From assembly GCA_902493335.1 (NCBI GenBank), contig CABUPJ010000014.1:3801-67800 (forward strand): DNA of 64,000 nucleotides, written 5' to 3'. Positions 8,944 to 17,304 of the stretch are shown here, piece after piece. The position numbers and the translations under genes were made by a program. Source of the stretch: an uncultured Porphyromonadaceae bacterium. Lineage in GTDB: Bacteria; Bacteroidota; Bacteroidia; Bacteroidales; Muribaculaceae. The notes below the pieces were generated by a model, which was given only the letters and a program-made list of their open reading frames with translations, was not told the origin of the DNA and did not search any database. How positions within the stretch are numbered: the stretch's first letter is position 1; each line of letters begins with the position of its first letter.

Positions 8944-9927
8944 TCAGAAAACGGTCATGATGTCAGGACATGAGGCTTCGGCCGACTCGCGCAGGCGGGA
9001 TTTCAGTCTTGATTTGCGTTTATAGACCACGTCGACCGACTCACCGAGAAGAAGGCTGATCGTGCGCGTCGAGAGGCCGCTTGCGAGGTAGACGAGAAGC
9101 TGATAATCCTCGGTTCTGATATCGGGCCGGGCGACTTTGACCCGGACAAGAATGTTGTCGCGGCAGTCATTGACGGCCTGTTCCATTTCGGCGAAAGAGT
9201 CGGTGCGCACCGATTCAATCTCGCTCTTCACTTTGTCGATTATGGCTTTTCGCTCGGTTTTGGTGCCCTGCGATTCGTAATACGTCTGACAAAGCGAGTC
9301 GATGAGGGCAAAGCGTTTTTCGAGCAGGCTGTGGAGCTTCGTCTCAAGCCGGCAGACGTCGCCACGGCTGGCGTCAATCTGATTTTTGAGTCCCGAGGCT
9401 TCGGCCATCAGGGCCTCATTTTGAAAAGACTGCAGCTTCAGGCGCTGGCGCAGCCACGCTATAATCCCGACGGCGGCAAGGAGCAGGACAAGGCCGACAA
9501 TCATATACATCTCGCGTTTGGTGCGCTCTTTGTAAAGAAGGAATTCCTTCTCTTTCTGCAGATAAAGGGCCGTGGCAAGGGCGTCGGCGGTATCGGCAGA
9601 CTGTATTAACGCCTTCAGGCGCGATGCCTTGTTGAACTCATCGGTGAGATTGTGCCTCCCGTAATAGTCGATGGCGATGTTTACGATAGTGTCGGTCGGA
9701 GCCGAGAGCCTGTTGACTGCCATGGCCTCGCTATATAAAAGCGCCCATCGGGCGATAGTGGCGGAATCATCAAATTCAGACACGTCGACATCGTTTAACT
9801 TTGACAGTGCAGCCGACGGGTCACTCAGCATCAGACGCTGGGCCTCATCAAGTATGCCCGAGCGTGAGCCCGAAACGCCGCACCCGGTGATAAACAGCAG
9901 AATGATTATATAGAGCAGATTACGCAT
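8944..9927 (-). CDS. Membrane-anchored lipoprotein with coiled coil and C-terminal LuxR-like helix-turn-helix
   Basis: 327 residues. A lipoprotein signal ends in the lipobox FITGC. A helical region (about 25-135) probably comprises TPR-like repeats. A transmembrane segment (about 141-160, MYMIVGLVLLLAAVGIIAW) follows, then a coiled coil (about 162-235) and a C-terminal helix-turn-helix-like domain (YLASGLSTRTISLLLGES...VYKRKSRLKSRL). The layout suggests a sensor outside the membrane that controls a cytoplasmic DNA-binding tail, seen in many Bacteroidota regulators of uncertain mechanism. The lipobox and an internal membrane span together are unusual. It lies between the receptor-like gene and the GLPGLI gene on the same strand, ending 145 bp before the receptor start, so it may control that locus. 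Function is inferred only. Confidence 0.65.
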   Translation of the reverse strand: MRNLLYIIILLFITGCGVSGSRSGILDEAQRLMLSDPSAALSKLNDVDVSEFDDSATIARWALLYSEAMAVNRLSAPTDTIVNIAIDYYGRHNLTDEFNKASRLKALIQSADTADALATALYLQKEKEFLLYKERTKREMYMIVGLVLLLAAVGIIAWLRQRLKLQSFQNEALMAEASGLKNQIDASRGDVCRLETKLHSLLEKRFALIDSLCQTYYESQGTKTERKAIIDKVKSEIESVRTDSFAEMEQAVNDCRDNILVRVKVARPDIRTEDYQLLVYLASGLSTRTISLLLGESVDVVYKRKSRLKSRLRESAEASCPDIMTVF

Positions 9928-9933
9928 AATTTT

Positions 9934-10794
9934 TCAGTGATAGTCGGTTTCGAGAAAATCATATTCTGTTTGTGCGGGGGCATCCTTCCCGAGGTCAAGT
10001 AAACCGCCGGTCGCAGCATTGGCTATTGAATTGCTGTTGTCTCTGTAATTCCTCAGGCTGCGTAACATATCGAGTCGAGTCATTTTATCGTATTCATCCT
10101 CGCAATATATCGGAAACATCAGCTGGGTGGAATGTTCGATTCCATCAGCCACAAAACTGTGATGACCTTTCTCCTCGGTAGCTTCAAGAATAAGGCCGGG
10201 GAGACCGCGCAGTTTCCACGGGCCGTCGGGAACAGGGATTTCCGGAGTGAACCAGGCCGTCCATTTTCTGCCATGATAACAGGCCGCCGCCATAATGCAC
10301 TCATAGCCGAGAACGTTTTTTGTCGAGTCGCATATTTCCCATGCAAGTTCAGAAAACGGTTCTTCGTATACTCCTTTTTCTGACAACCCGGCCTTGTCGT
10401 AGACTGTCATTGACTCATTGGTATTGTCTTTAAACACATATAAGAAAGTTTTATAGACAATAGAGTTCATGGCGCTTTCATCCTTTGATTCGATATATTT
10501 CCGAATGGCTATATCGCGCATCTGCTTTGCCGCCGCTCGTCCTGAGGGGGTTGATTCGAGAGAGTCTTTGAATTCGGTGCCGGGACAATAAAATTTTGAT
10601 TGTCCGGTATTGGCAAGCAACAGCATGGGGATATCATGTTCGGCGAATTCGATATTACCACGCATAAACTTCTCGTGATAATTGTAGCTGACCTTGATTT
10701 CTGCCCGAGGACAGTCTGGACCATCCTTTTTTGCAACTGCGCCGACAGTGGCACATAGAAGAATTAATATTGTGGCTGACCGTAATAGTATCAT
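9934..10794 (-). CDS. GLPGLI family secreted protein
   Basis: 286 residues with a signal peptide (about 1-21, LLCATVGAVA). The family signature is WKLRGLPGLILEA at about residues 190-203, preceded by a beta-rich N-terminal half and a conserved Trp/aromatic core (CYHGRKWTAWFTPEIP). GLPGLI proteins (TIGR01200/PF09697) are restricted to Bacteroidota, are exported, and often accompany TonB-dependent receptors; their biochemical role is unknown. It stops 7 bp upstream of the HTH lipoprotein start, so the two are almost certainly co-transcribed. Confidence 0.85.
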   Translation of the reverse strand: MILLRSATILILLCATVGAVAKKDGPDCPRAEIKVSYNYHEKFMRGNIEFAEHDIPMLLLANTGQSKFYCPGTEFKDSLESTPSGRAAAKQMRDIAIRKYIESKDESAMNSIVYKTFLYVFKDNTNESMTVYDKAGLSEKGVYEEPFSELAWEICDSTKNVLGYECIMAAACYHGRKWTAWFTPEIPVPDGPWKLRGLPGLILEATEEKGHHSFVADGIEHSTQLMFPIYCEDEYDKMTRLDMLRSLRNYRDNSNSIANAATGGLLDLGKDAPAQTEYDFLETDYH

Positions 10795-10866
10795 TGTCTT
10801 TAATATCTTGTTTCGGCAAAATTCGGCTTAAAAATCAAAACCGGTCTCAACAAATGTATAGACCTG

Positions 10867-11448
10867 TCAGTTTTTCAGAGTGTCACGTCCGGATGGTTGG
10901 TTTGACTGTTCCCGTCTGATGCGGCTGAGGTGAGTGGGTGTGATTAACAGAAAAGAGGATAGGTCTTTCAATGTGACAGTCTCGACAATCCGCGGATATT
11001 GCTCACACAACGCCCGGTAGCGCTGACGGGGTGACTTGCGGTAGAGATTGAGCAGCCTCAGAAATACCATATTGAACAGCGATCTGTACTCGTCAAGCAG
11101 TGACGGTGAAAGGAATTCTTTAAATGACTTTAGCGGCACGCGCAGTATTTCGCAATCAGAGCCTGCAATGATTGATATTTGGGAAGGTTCTCCGTGGACG
11201 GATGAATGGAAATCGGTGATGAACTGGCCTGGAAAAGCAAAGTTTATCACGGCTTCATCATACGAATCGTTAAGCGTCGTTATCTTAAAATAGCCTGACA
11301 CGATGAAAGCGGCATAACGGGCAACTACGCCCTCCTGGACAAAATGCTCTCCCTTTTTACAATGGCATTGAATTCCTTTTTCACGACAAAAGACTGTGGC
11401 GGCCGTGAGATCCAAAAAGTCGATATATGAATTGAACTGCGATGGCAT
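10867..11448 (-). CDS. Crp/Fnr family transcriptional regulator
   Basis: 193 residues. An N-terminal cyclic-nucleotide-binding-like beta barrel (about 20-120, including KKGEHFVQEG, VSGYFKI and GSDCEILRVPLKSFKEF) is followed by a long dimerisation helix and a short C-terminal helix-turn-helix (LKDLSSFLLITPTHLSRIRRE). The HTH follows the Bacteroidota Crp pattern. The ligand-binding phosphate cassette is not evident, so the effector is unknown. No Fe-S cysteine pattern of FNR is present. It lies 28 bp downstream of the EFR1 gene on the same strand and may be its co-transcribed regulator. Confidence 0.8.
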   Translation of the reverse strand: MPSQFNSYIDFLDLTAATVFCREKGIQCHCKKGEHFVQEGVVARYAAFIVSGYFKITTLNDSYDEAVINFAFPGQFITDFHSSVHGEPSQISIIAGSDCEILRVPLKSFKEFLSPSLLDEYRSLFNMVFLRLLNLYRKSPRQRYRALCEQYPRIVETVTLKDLSSFLLITPTHLSRIRREQSNQPSGRDTLKN

Positions 11449-11476
11449 GGTTGAGAGTGTAGTTGTCGGTTGCAGG

Positions 11477-12241
11477 TTATTTAGGCAGGCGGTATTGGCC
11501 TTTGGTACGGGTCATTCGGCCGTAGGCGACGGCATGATGGGGGCATGAGTGGTAGCAGGCGAGGCACATGGTGCAGTTATCTGACCACTGCGGGCGGCCG
11601 TCGCCGGCGATGACGATGTTGCCGGTCGGGCATGCGCGGGCGCAGACGCCGCAGCCGACACAGTCGGGTGTCGGGTGAAAATACCGCGGCGACATGAGCA
11701 GTTTTTCAAACAATGGTCTGAGTACCGACGATTTGACTCGCGGCATGTCGCCCCGGATAACGCTGTCACCCTTGAAGCCGGATTCTATGCCACGGGCGAT
11801 TCCTTCAATCTGCTTCGGAACATCGGCAAGCTTGCGCCTGACTGTCTTGGGAGCGTCTACATCGAAGCCCGGCAGGCAGACATAGGTGTTTGGCATCGTC
11901 ACAGACCATGCTCCGGCGGCGTTGAAACCGCGTTGTCTCATCAGCCTGCGCCATTGGACGGCGGTCATGCCGATGTCGTCGCCACAGGTCGCCACCATGT
12001 AGTGCGTGACTTTGCCGCCTGATATTTTAACGCGTCTGATGTAGTCTCTGACCTTGGTCGGAATGCCCCAGGCGTAGACGGGGAAGGCCCAGATGATGTT
12101 GCTGTTGCCGGTAAGCGGGAGTGTGGGCTCAGGGTCGTCGATCAATGGCGTGCGCAGAGGGGTGACTGTGTCGGCGAGTCGGTCGGCGAGCCGGTCGGCG
12201 ACGAAGCGCGTGTTGCCGTTGCCGCTGAAACAGACAATCAT
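11477..12241 (-). CDS. EFR1 family ferredoxin: flavodoxin domain plus two 4Fe-4S clusters
   Basis: 254 residues. The N-terminus is a flavodoxin fold with the phosphate-binding loop FSGNGNTRFVAD (about 5-16). The C-terminus has two clusters: CVGCGVCARACP and CTMCLACYHSCP, each a CxxCxxCxxxC/P pattern for a 4Fe-4S centre. Such EFROS/EFR1 proteins are soluble electron carriers in anaerobes; the partner is unknown. Its ATG overlaps the stop of the DUF2027-Smr gene by 4 bp (12238-12241), so translation is coupled. Confidence 0.88.
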   Translation of the reverse strand: MIVCFSGNGNTRFVADRLADRLADTVTPLRTPLIDDPEPTLPLTGNSNIIWAFPVYAWGIPTKVRDYIRRVKISGGKVTHYMVATCGDDIGMTAVQWRRLMRQRGFNAAGAWSVTMPNTYVCLPGFDVDAPKTVRRKLADVPKQIEGIARGIESGFKGDSVIRGDMPRVKSSVLRPLFEKLLMSPRYFHPTPDCVGCGVCARACPTGNIVIAGDGRPQWSDNCTMCLACYHSCPHHAVAYGRMTRTKGQYRLPK

Positions 12242-13347
12242 CGGCGGCCGGGTTTTACATTGCCGATGGTCACCTGAGTGGCGCCGTAGCCGTATTCTTT
12301 GAAAGACGCGTCGCAGACGTCACATTCTTTATATCTGTAGGACAGCTCTTTCAGAAGCGCATGGCGTAGGGTGCCTTCGCCTTTGCCGTGGATGAAGACG
12401 ATTTTGCGTCCCGGATGACGCAGATTTTCATCCATCACTTCGCGGAATTTGTCAATCTGGTAGTTGAGTATCTCAGCCGGGCCCATGCCTGCAGTGCTGT
12501 CGAGGAGTTCGGTGGCGTGGAGGTCGACGATATATTTTTCGTCGTTGTTCACGGCGGGTTTCGATTTTCTGACGGGGCGGCGGTCACTCTGCTGTTTGGC
12601 TTTCATGGCGGCGGCAAGTTCTTTGGCCGAGTCTTTGGTCAGGACTTTGTCGTTGCCGGCGGCGACGTCATCTTTCACGACTGTGAACGCTATCGCGGGT
12701 ATGTCGAAATACTGACAGCTCTTGTAGCAGCCGCGTTTTGAAAACTTTGTCACGTCGACCGATGTATCGAATGAGACCGGAGCTTTGGCATCAAAGTCTT
12801 TTGCGCGCTTGAAGGCTATGGCCTGCAATGAGATATGCTGATATCCGGCAATATCTTTGCGCGGGACGGTCACAAGCGTGATTTCGGTGGCCGATTCGAG
12901 TTCGCCGGTGCGTCGCAGTGACAGGCTGTCGCCGTCGCCCGAGGAGAAGCTGAAGAGCAGGCGGTAGTTTGAGTCGTTTACAAGAACGACTTCGAGGTCT
13001 GATGTCTCGATACATTCGGCATCGACGGGCAGGAAGGCCAATGTCAGATTCAGCTTTTCGCCTTCAGCCGTTTCGGGGGCGTCGGGCAGTGTCTCTTCGA
13101 CGAAGTTTTCCTGTCTGCCACTCCCCGATTTGGGCACGGTGAATGCCGCAGGTGCATAGAAATTCTCTTTGCGGTCGGTGTTTTTTGCCATCTCGGCCGT
13201 GGCGGTTACAACGACATTGCTCGTCTGTGCAGGAATCTCGAAGCCGTCTTCGTCTTCGACGTAAACTATATTATTGATTATTTTTGTGACTCTGCCGCCG
13301 CCTACCGAATCGAGGAAACGGACAACGTCACCGACTTTTACTCCCAT
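12238..13347 (-). CDS. DUF2027 domain protein with C-terminal Smr domain
   Basis: 369 residues. The N-terminus (MGVKVGDVVRFLDSVGGGRVTKI) is an SH3/Tudor-like fold typical of DUF2027. A beta-rich central part follows, and a C-terminal Smr domain at about 280-365 with DLHATELLD and the FIHGKGEGTLR motif. Smr domains have DNA or RNA nicking activity in MutS2 and in stand-alone proteins. DUF2027-Smr proteins are widespread in Bacteroidota; their substrate is not known. Length is normal. It is the first gene of the minus-strand run Smr-EFR1-Crp. Confidence 0.85.
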   Translation of the reverse strand: MGVKVGDVVRFLDSVGGGRVTKIINNIVYVEDEDGFEIPAQTSNVVVTATAEMAKNTDRKENFYAPAAFTVPKSGSGRQENFVEETLPDAPETAEGEKLNLTLAFLPVDAECIETSDLEVVLVNDSNYRLLFSFSSGDGDSLSLRRTGELESATEITLVTVPRKDIAGYQHISLQAIAFKRAKDFDAKAPVSFDTSVDVTKFSKRGCYKSCQYFDIPAIAFTVVKDDVAAGNDKVLTKDSAKELAAAMKAKQQSDRRPVRKSKPAVNNDEKYIVDLHATELLDSTAGMGPAEILNYQIDKFREVMDENLRHPGRKIVFIHGKGEGTLRHALLKELSYRYKECDVCDASFKEYGYGATQVTIGNVKPGRR

Positions 13348-13373
13348 TGTATCTTGATATTATAATTTTAATA

Positions 13374-13381
13374 CAAAAATA
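13374..13381 (-). promoter_or_regulatory. -7 promoter element for the DUF2027-Smr operon
   Basis: The minus strand reads TATTTTTG, matching TAnnTTTG, 26 bp before the ATG at 13347. No convincing -33 was found. Confidence 0.4.
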
Positions 13382-13482
13382 AGACAATTATCCTACATCG
13401 GGTTCACAATTAAAAATATTTAAGAAATCGGGCGTTTGCCAATATGAACCCCTCTTATGTGTATGATATAAATATTTTTTTG

Positions 13483-13490
13483 TACTTTTG
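13483..13490 (+). promoter_or_regulatory. -7 promoter element for the M13 peptidase gene
   Basis: TACTTTTG matches TAnnTTTG, 38 bp upstream of the ATG at 13529. The -33 region is weak. Confidence 0.45.
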
Positions 13491-13528
13491 CTGCAGAAAT
13501 AAACAATCACATATATATTATAACCGAT

Positions 13529-15577
13529 ATGCTTAAAACTTTAAAACCCGCTATCGTGGCTTTCGCTACGGCAGCAGTCGTGTTTGGCGCTTCGGCAGAG
13601 GAGCATCTCAAGAGCTTCAATCCCGCCTACATCGACAAGAACGTATCTCCCAAAGAAGACTTCTACACTTACGCCAATCAGGGCTGGATGGAAGCTCATC
13701 CGCTGACTGCCGAACATTCGCGTTACGGTCAGTTCAATATCCTTAACGATTCGAGCGAAGCCCGCATAAAAGACATCGTGCTCAATCTCGCTGCAAGCAA
13801 CCCTGCCAAGGGCACTGTGGCTTTCAAGGTATCGACTATCTACAACCAGGCCATGGACTCAGTGCGCCGCAACCGCGAAGGCGCCGAGCCTATCAAGGCT
13901 GACCTCAAGCGCATCGAGGATACTCCGCACGAAGGCATGGAAGACCTCTTCCTCTGGATGCACGGCAACTATGCCAGCCCGTTCTTCGGCGCCGGACCTA
14001 TGGAAAATCTCGCCAACAGCAAAGAGTATGCGATGTATGTCAGCGGCGGCGGCATGGGTCTTGGCGACCGTGACTATTATCTTGAAAACGACAAACGCAA
14101 CAAAGAGGTGCGTGAAGCTTATAAAAAACTTATCGTCAAACAGATGCGTAATGCGGGTTATGGCAAAAAGGACGCAACGCGCATCATGAACAACGTGATG
14201 AAAATCGAGACCGCTCTGGCTGATTCGGCGTGGACAAAAGAACAGAGCCGCAACATCCCGGCGATGTATAATCCCCGCACGTTCGAGCAGCTAAAGGCTC
14301 TCTATCCCCATGTCAACTGGGACCGTTTCTTTATCGAGACCATGGGCATCGAAAGTCCCGAGACCGTCATTGTCACCGAACTCAGCAGCGTCGCTCAGGC
14401 CGACAATCTTCTTGCCACACTGACCGACCGCGAGATCAAAGACTACTATCTCTGGAAATATGTGGCTCAGGCAGCCGGCAAACTCAGCGACGATTTCAGT
14501 GACGCAGCCTTTGAGTTCAATAAGGTTGTCAGCGGTGTCGAGCAGCAGCGTCCGCGCTGGAAACGCGCTCTCGGCGCTACCGAAGGTGCCATGGGCGAAG
14601 CCGTCGGTCAGCTTTATGTCGAGAAATATTTCCCCGAGTCGTCAAAGCAGTATATGATCGGACTTGTCGAGAACCTGCGCACAGCTCTCGGCAAACACAT
14701 CATCAATCTCCCCTGGATGACAGACGAGACCAAACTCAAAGCCATAAAGAAACTTTCGGCTTTCACGGTCAAAATCGGCTATCCCGACCAGTGGAAAGAT
14801 TACTCGACGATGATCATCGACCCCGAGAAGTCTTATTACGAGAACATGCACAACGTCAGCATGTGGCATCAGGCCGACACTTATTCAAAATGGGGCAAGC
14901 CCGTCGACCGCACGGAATGGGGCATGACTCCTCAGACTGTCAACGCCTACTATAATCCCCTCGCCAACGAAATCGTCTTCCCGGCAGCCATCCTCCAGGC
15001 TCCGTTCTTCGACCCCGAGGCCAGCGACGCAGAGAACTACGGCGGCATCGGCGTTGTCATCGGTCACGAAATGACACACGGATTTGATGACCAGGGGCGT
15101 AACTTCGATGCCGAAGGCAACATGGTCAACTGGTGGACTCCCGAAGATGCCGAGGCATTCGAGAAACTCACAGCCGGCCTTATCAAGCAGTTTGACGAGG
15201 TCGAGGTTCTTCCCGGTCTGCATGCCAACGGTCAGTATACCCTCGGTGAGAACATCGCCGACCAGGGCGGTCTCCGCATCTCGCGCACAGCCTTCCTCGA
15301 CTCGCAGCGCAAGAAGGGTGTGGACATCAATTCTGAAGAAGCCAGGATTGACGGATTCACCCCGATGCAGGCATTCTATCTCAACTATGCCAACCTCTGG
15401 GCCAACAATATCCGTGACGAGGAAATGCGCTCGCTGACGACAGGCGACGTTCATTCGCTCGGCAAAAACCGCGTGAACGTCACCCTGCGCAACATCGAGC
15501 CTTTCTTCGAGGCATTCTCTATCAAAAAGGGCGACAAGATGTTCCGCCCCGCCGAAGAGCGCGTCATCATCTGGTAA
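13529..15577 (+). CDS. pepO: M13 family zinc metallopeptidase (neprilysin/PepO-like)
   Basis: 682 residues with a signal peptide (about 1-23, VVFGASA). The N-terminal M13 domain opens with DFYTYANQGWMEAHP. The catalytic domain carries NAYYNPLANEIVFPAAILQ, the zinc-binding HExxH at about 513-517 (IGHEMTHGFDDQG) and the third ligand in GENIADQGG. The C-terminus is close to the family's CxxW-type ending (RVIIW) without the cysteine, normal for bacterial members. It probably hydrolyses oligopeptides in the periplasm or on the cell surface. It is monocistronic, with a strong terminator just downstream. Confidence 0.93.
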   Translation: MLKTLKPAIVAFATAAVVFGASAEEHLKSFNPAYIDKNVSPKEDFYTYANQGWMEAHPLTAEHSRYGQFNILNDSSEARIKDIVLNLAASNPAKGTVAFKVSTIYNQAMDSVRRNREGAEPIKADLKRIEDTPHEGMEDLFLWMHGNYASPFFGAGPMENLANSKEYAMYVSGGGMGLGDRDYYLENDKRNKEVREAYKKLIVKQMRNAGYGKKDATRIMNNVMKIETALADSAWTKEQSRNIPAMYNPRTFEQLKALYPHVNWDRFFIETMGIESPETVIVTELSSVAQADNLLATLTDREIKDYYLWKYVAQAAGKLSDDFSDAAFEFNKVVSGVEQQRPRWKRALGATEGAMGEAVGQLYVEKYFPESSKQYMIGLVENLRTALGKHIINLPWMTDETKLKAIKKLSAFTVKIGYPDQWKDYSTMIIDPEKSYYENMHNVSMWHQADTYSKWGKPVDRTEWGMTPQTVNAYYNPLANEIVFPAAILQAPFFDPEASDAENYGGIGVVIGHEMTHGFDDQGRNFDAEGNMVNWWTPEDAEAFEKLTAGLIKQFDEVEVLPGLHANGQYTLGENIADQGGLRISRTAFLDSQRKKGVDINSEEARIDGFTPMQAFYLNYANLWANNIRDEEMRSLTTGDVHSLGKNRVNVTLRNIEPFFEAFSIKKGDKMFRPAEERVIIW

Positions 15578-15606
15578 AACGATAACAGACATATACGCTA
15601 AGGCAG

Positions 15607-15654
15607 CGGCAGACGTCCCGGCAAGCGGCCGGCGTCTGCCGTTGTCGTTTTTTT
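15607..15654 (+). terminator. Rho-independent terminator after the M13 peptidase
   Basis: A GC-rich inverted repeat (CGGCAGACG... pairing with ...CGTCTGCCG) with an internal mismatch is followed by TTGTCGTTTTTTT. It lies about 30 bp after the stop at 15577. Confidence 0.8.
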
Positions 15655-15728
15655 ATAAAAATTTCATTTTATAAAGCGATAATTAGGTGATAAAAATATG
15701 TTATCTTCGCAGTAGATAAAATTCACAA

Positions 15729-17273
15729 ATGATGAAAGCTTTATATAAGACAATTGTCATGGCCGGGATGCTCGTCGCGGCTGCAGTGCCGCAGACGGGT
15801 GCCGAGCGCGTCGTGATACTCCATACTAATGACACCCATTCACAGATTGACCCCGACGACAGCGACGGCCTCGGTGGCGTCGTGCGCCGTAAAGTTGTCA
15901 TCGACAGCGTCAAAGGCGTCGAAGACAATGTGCTGCTTGTCGATGCCGGTGATTTCGTGCAGGGAACTCTTTATTTCAACCTGTATCGCGGCGAAGTCGA
16001 GCAGAAGCTGATGAACGAGCTCGGTTACGATATCCGCATTCTCGGGAATCACGAGTTTGACAACGGCATCGACGAACTGGCCGATGTGCTGGCCGACAGC
16101 GAGGCAGAGATGATAGCGACCAACTACGACCTGTCGCGTTCTCCGCTCGCCCGTAAGTTCAGGCCGTACACGATCAAGGAGTACGGAGACAAACGCATAG
16201 GCATCATTGGTGTAAACCTCCAGCCCAAGGGCATGATAAGCGAGGGCAATTATGACGGGGTGGTATATAACGACGCCGTCAAGTCTGCCAACGCCGCCGC
16301 CTGGTGGCTCAAGCATGTCGAGAAAGTTGACGCCGTCGTTGCAGTAACCCACATAGGCTATGACCCTTCGATGCCTCCGGGAGACAAGACTCTCGCTGGC
16401 GCCTCTGAAGATATCGATGTCATCATCGGCGGCCACTCGCACGACCTTGTCAGTCCGGGTGCGGCCGAGGGCAAAGTCTCGCGGGTCAAAAACGCCCTCG
16501 GCCGCGACATCACAGTCGCACAGGTAGGCAAAGGGGGTAAATATGTCGGCGAGATCGTGCTTGATTTCGATGACGACTCGCTCAAGACTGATTATAACAT
16601 AATCAGGATAGACAGCCGTCTTGACAAGCGCCGCGATCTCGAGCTTGACGAGATAATAAAACCCTATCGCGCCGGAGTCGACTCGCTGATGCGTGTCAAG
16701 GTCGGACGCAGCGCCGTCGAGTTGCCGAAGGGTAGTGTGCCTTTGGTGAACTTCGCCGCCGACTTCATACTCGAGCGTGGCAAAGCATTGGCCGACAGCA
16801 TAGATTTCGCAATCATCAACAAAGGAGGTCTGCGACGCGCCTTCCCAAAGGGCGATATCACCGAGGGTATGATTATCACTATGATGCCGTTCTATAATTA
16901 CATCACCGTACTCGATATCAGCGGCCGCGACCTCAAAGAGGCTTTCGACGTGATGGCAGGCGACGGCGGCAACGGCGTCAGCGGCAATGTGGCTGTCAGA
17001 TATGACAAAGCCCGCAGCGATGCCTACGATATTACCATAAACGGCAAGCAACTCGACCCTGATAGAATATATCGTGTCGCAACTATAGATTACCTCGCAA
17101 AAGGCGGTGATTATATGACCTCGCTTACACGCGGACACAAAGTGGCACAAGGCAAAAAAGTGCTCTACGACGAGATGATCGATGCCTTCCGCAACGGTTA
17201 TCTCAAAGGGAAGACCATCAACCCGTCAGACAAGCCGCGCATGGTTGAAGTGCCTCTTGACAAAGCCAATTGA
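15729..17273 (+). CDS. Bifunctional metallophosphatase/5'-nucleotidase
   Basis: 514 residues with a signal peptide (about 1-25, VAAAVPQTGA). The N-terminal calcineurin-like metallophosphoesterase domain carries LHTNDTHSQ, DAGDFVQG, LGNHEFDNG and GGHSHD. The C-terminal 5'-nucleotidase domain (about 310-500) has NKGGLRRAFPKGDIT and MMPFYNYITVLDISG. This is the UshA/NT5E-type arrangement, which removes phosphate from nucleotides in the periplasm. In many Bacteroides the two domains are separate genes, so a single chain is worth noting. The start could be either of two adjacent ATGs. It is followed 31 bp later by the GH3 gene. Confidence 0.9.
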   Translation: MMKALYKTIVMAGMLVAAAVPQTGAERVVILHTNDTHSQIDPDDSDGLGGVVRRKVVIDSVKGVEDNVLLVDAGDFVQGTLYFNLYRGEVEQKLMNELGYDIRILGNHEFDNGIDELADVLADSEAEMIATNYDLSRSPLARKFRPYTIKEYGDKRIGIIGVNLQPKGMISEGNYDGVVYNDAVKSANAAAWWLKHVEKVDAVVAVTHIGYDPSMPPGDKTLAGASEDIDVIIGGHSHDLVSPGAAEGKVSRVKNALGRDITVAQVGKGGKYVGEIVLDFDDDSLKTDYNIIRIDSRLDKRRDLELDEIIKPYRAGVDSLMRVKVGRSAVELPKGSVPLVNFAADFILERGKALADSIDFAIINKGGLRRAFPKGDITEGMIITMMPFYNYITVLDISGRDLKEAFDVMAGDGGNGVSGNVAVRYDKARSDAYDITINGKQLDPDRIYRVATIDYLAKGGDYMTSLTRGHKVAQGKKVLYDEMIDAFRNGYLKGKTINPSDKPRMVEVPLDKAN

Positions 17274-17304
17274 TAAAAATGATTTTGAAATCCTTAAACC
17301 CGAT

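Noticed and set aside
15840..17150. A 436-codon minus-strand frame over the 5'-nucleotidase gene
   Set aside because: The sense protein has complete metallophosphatase and nucleotidase motifs; the antisense frame has none.
17182..17304. Extended N-terminus for the GH3 protein
   Set aside because: It overlaps the 5'-nucleotidase coding region by 92 bp, and the signal peptide begins at the ATG at 17305.
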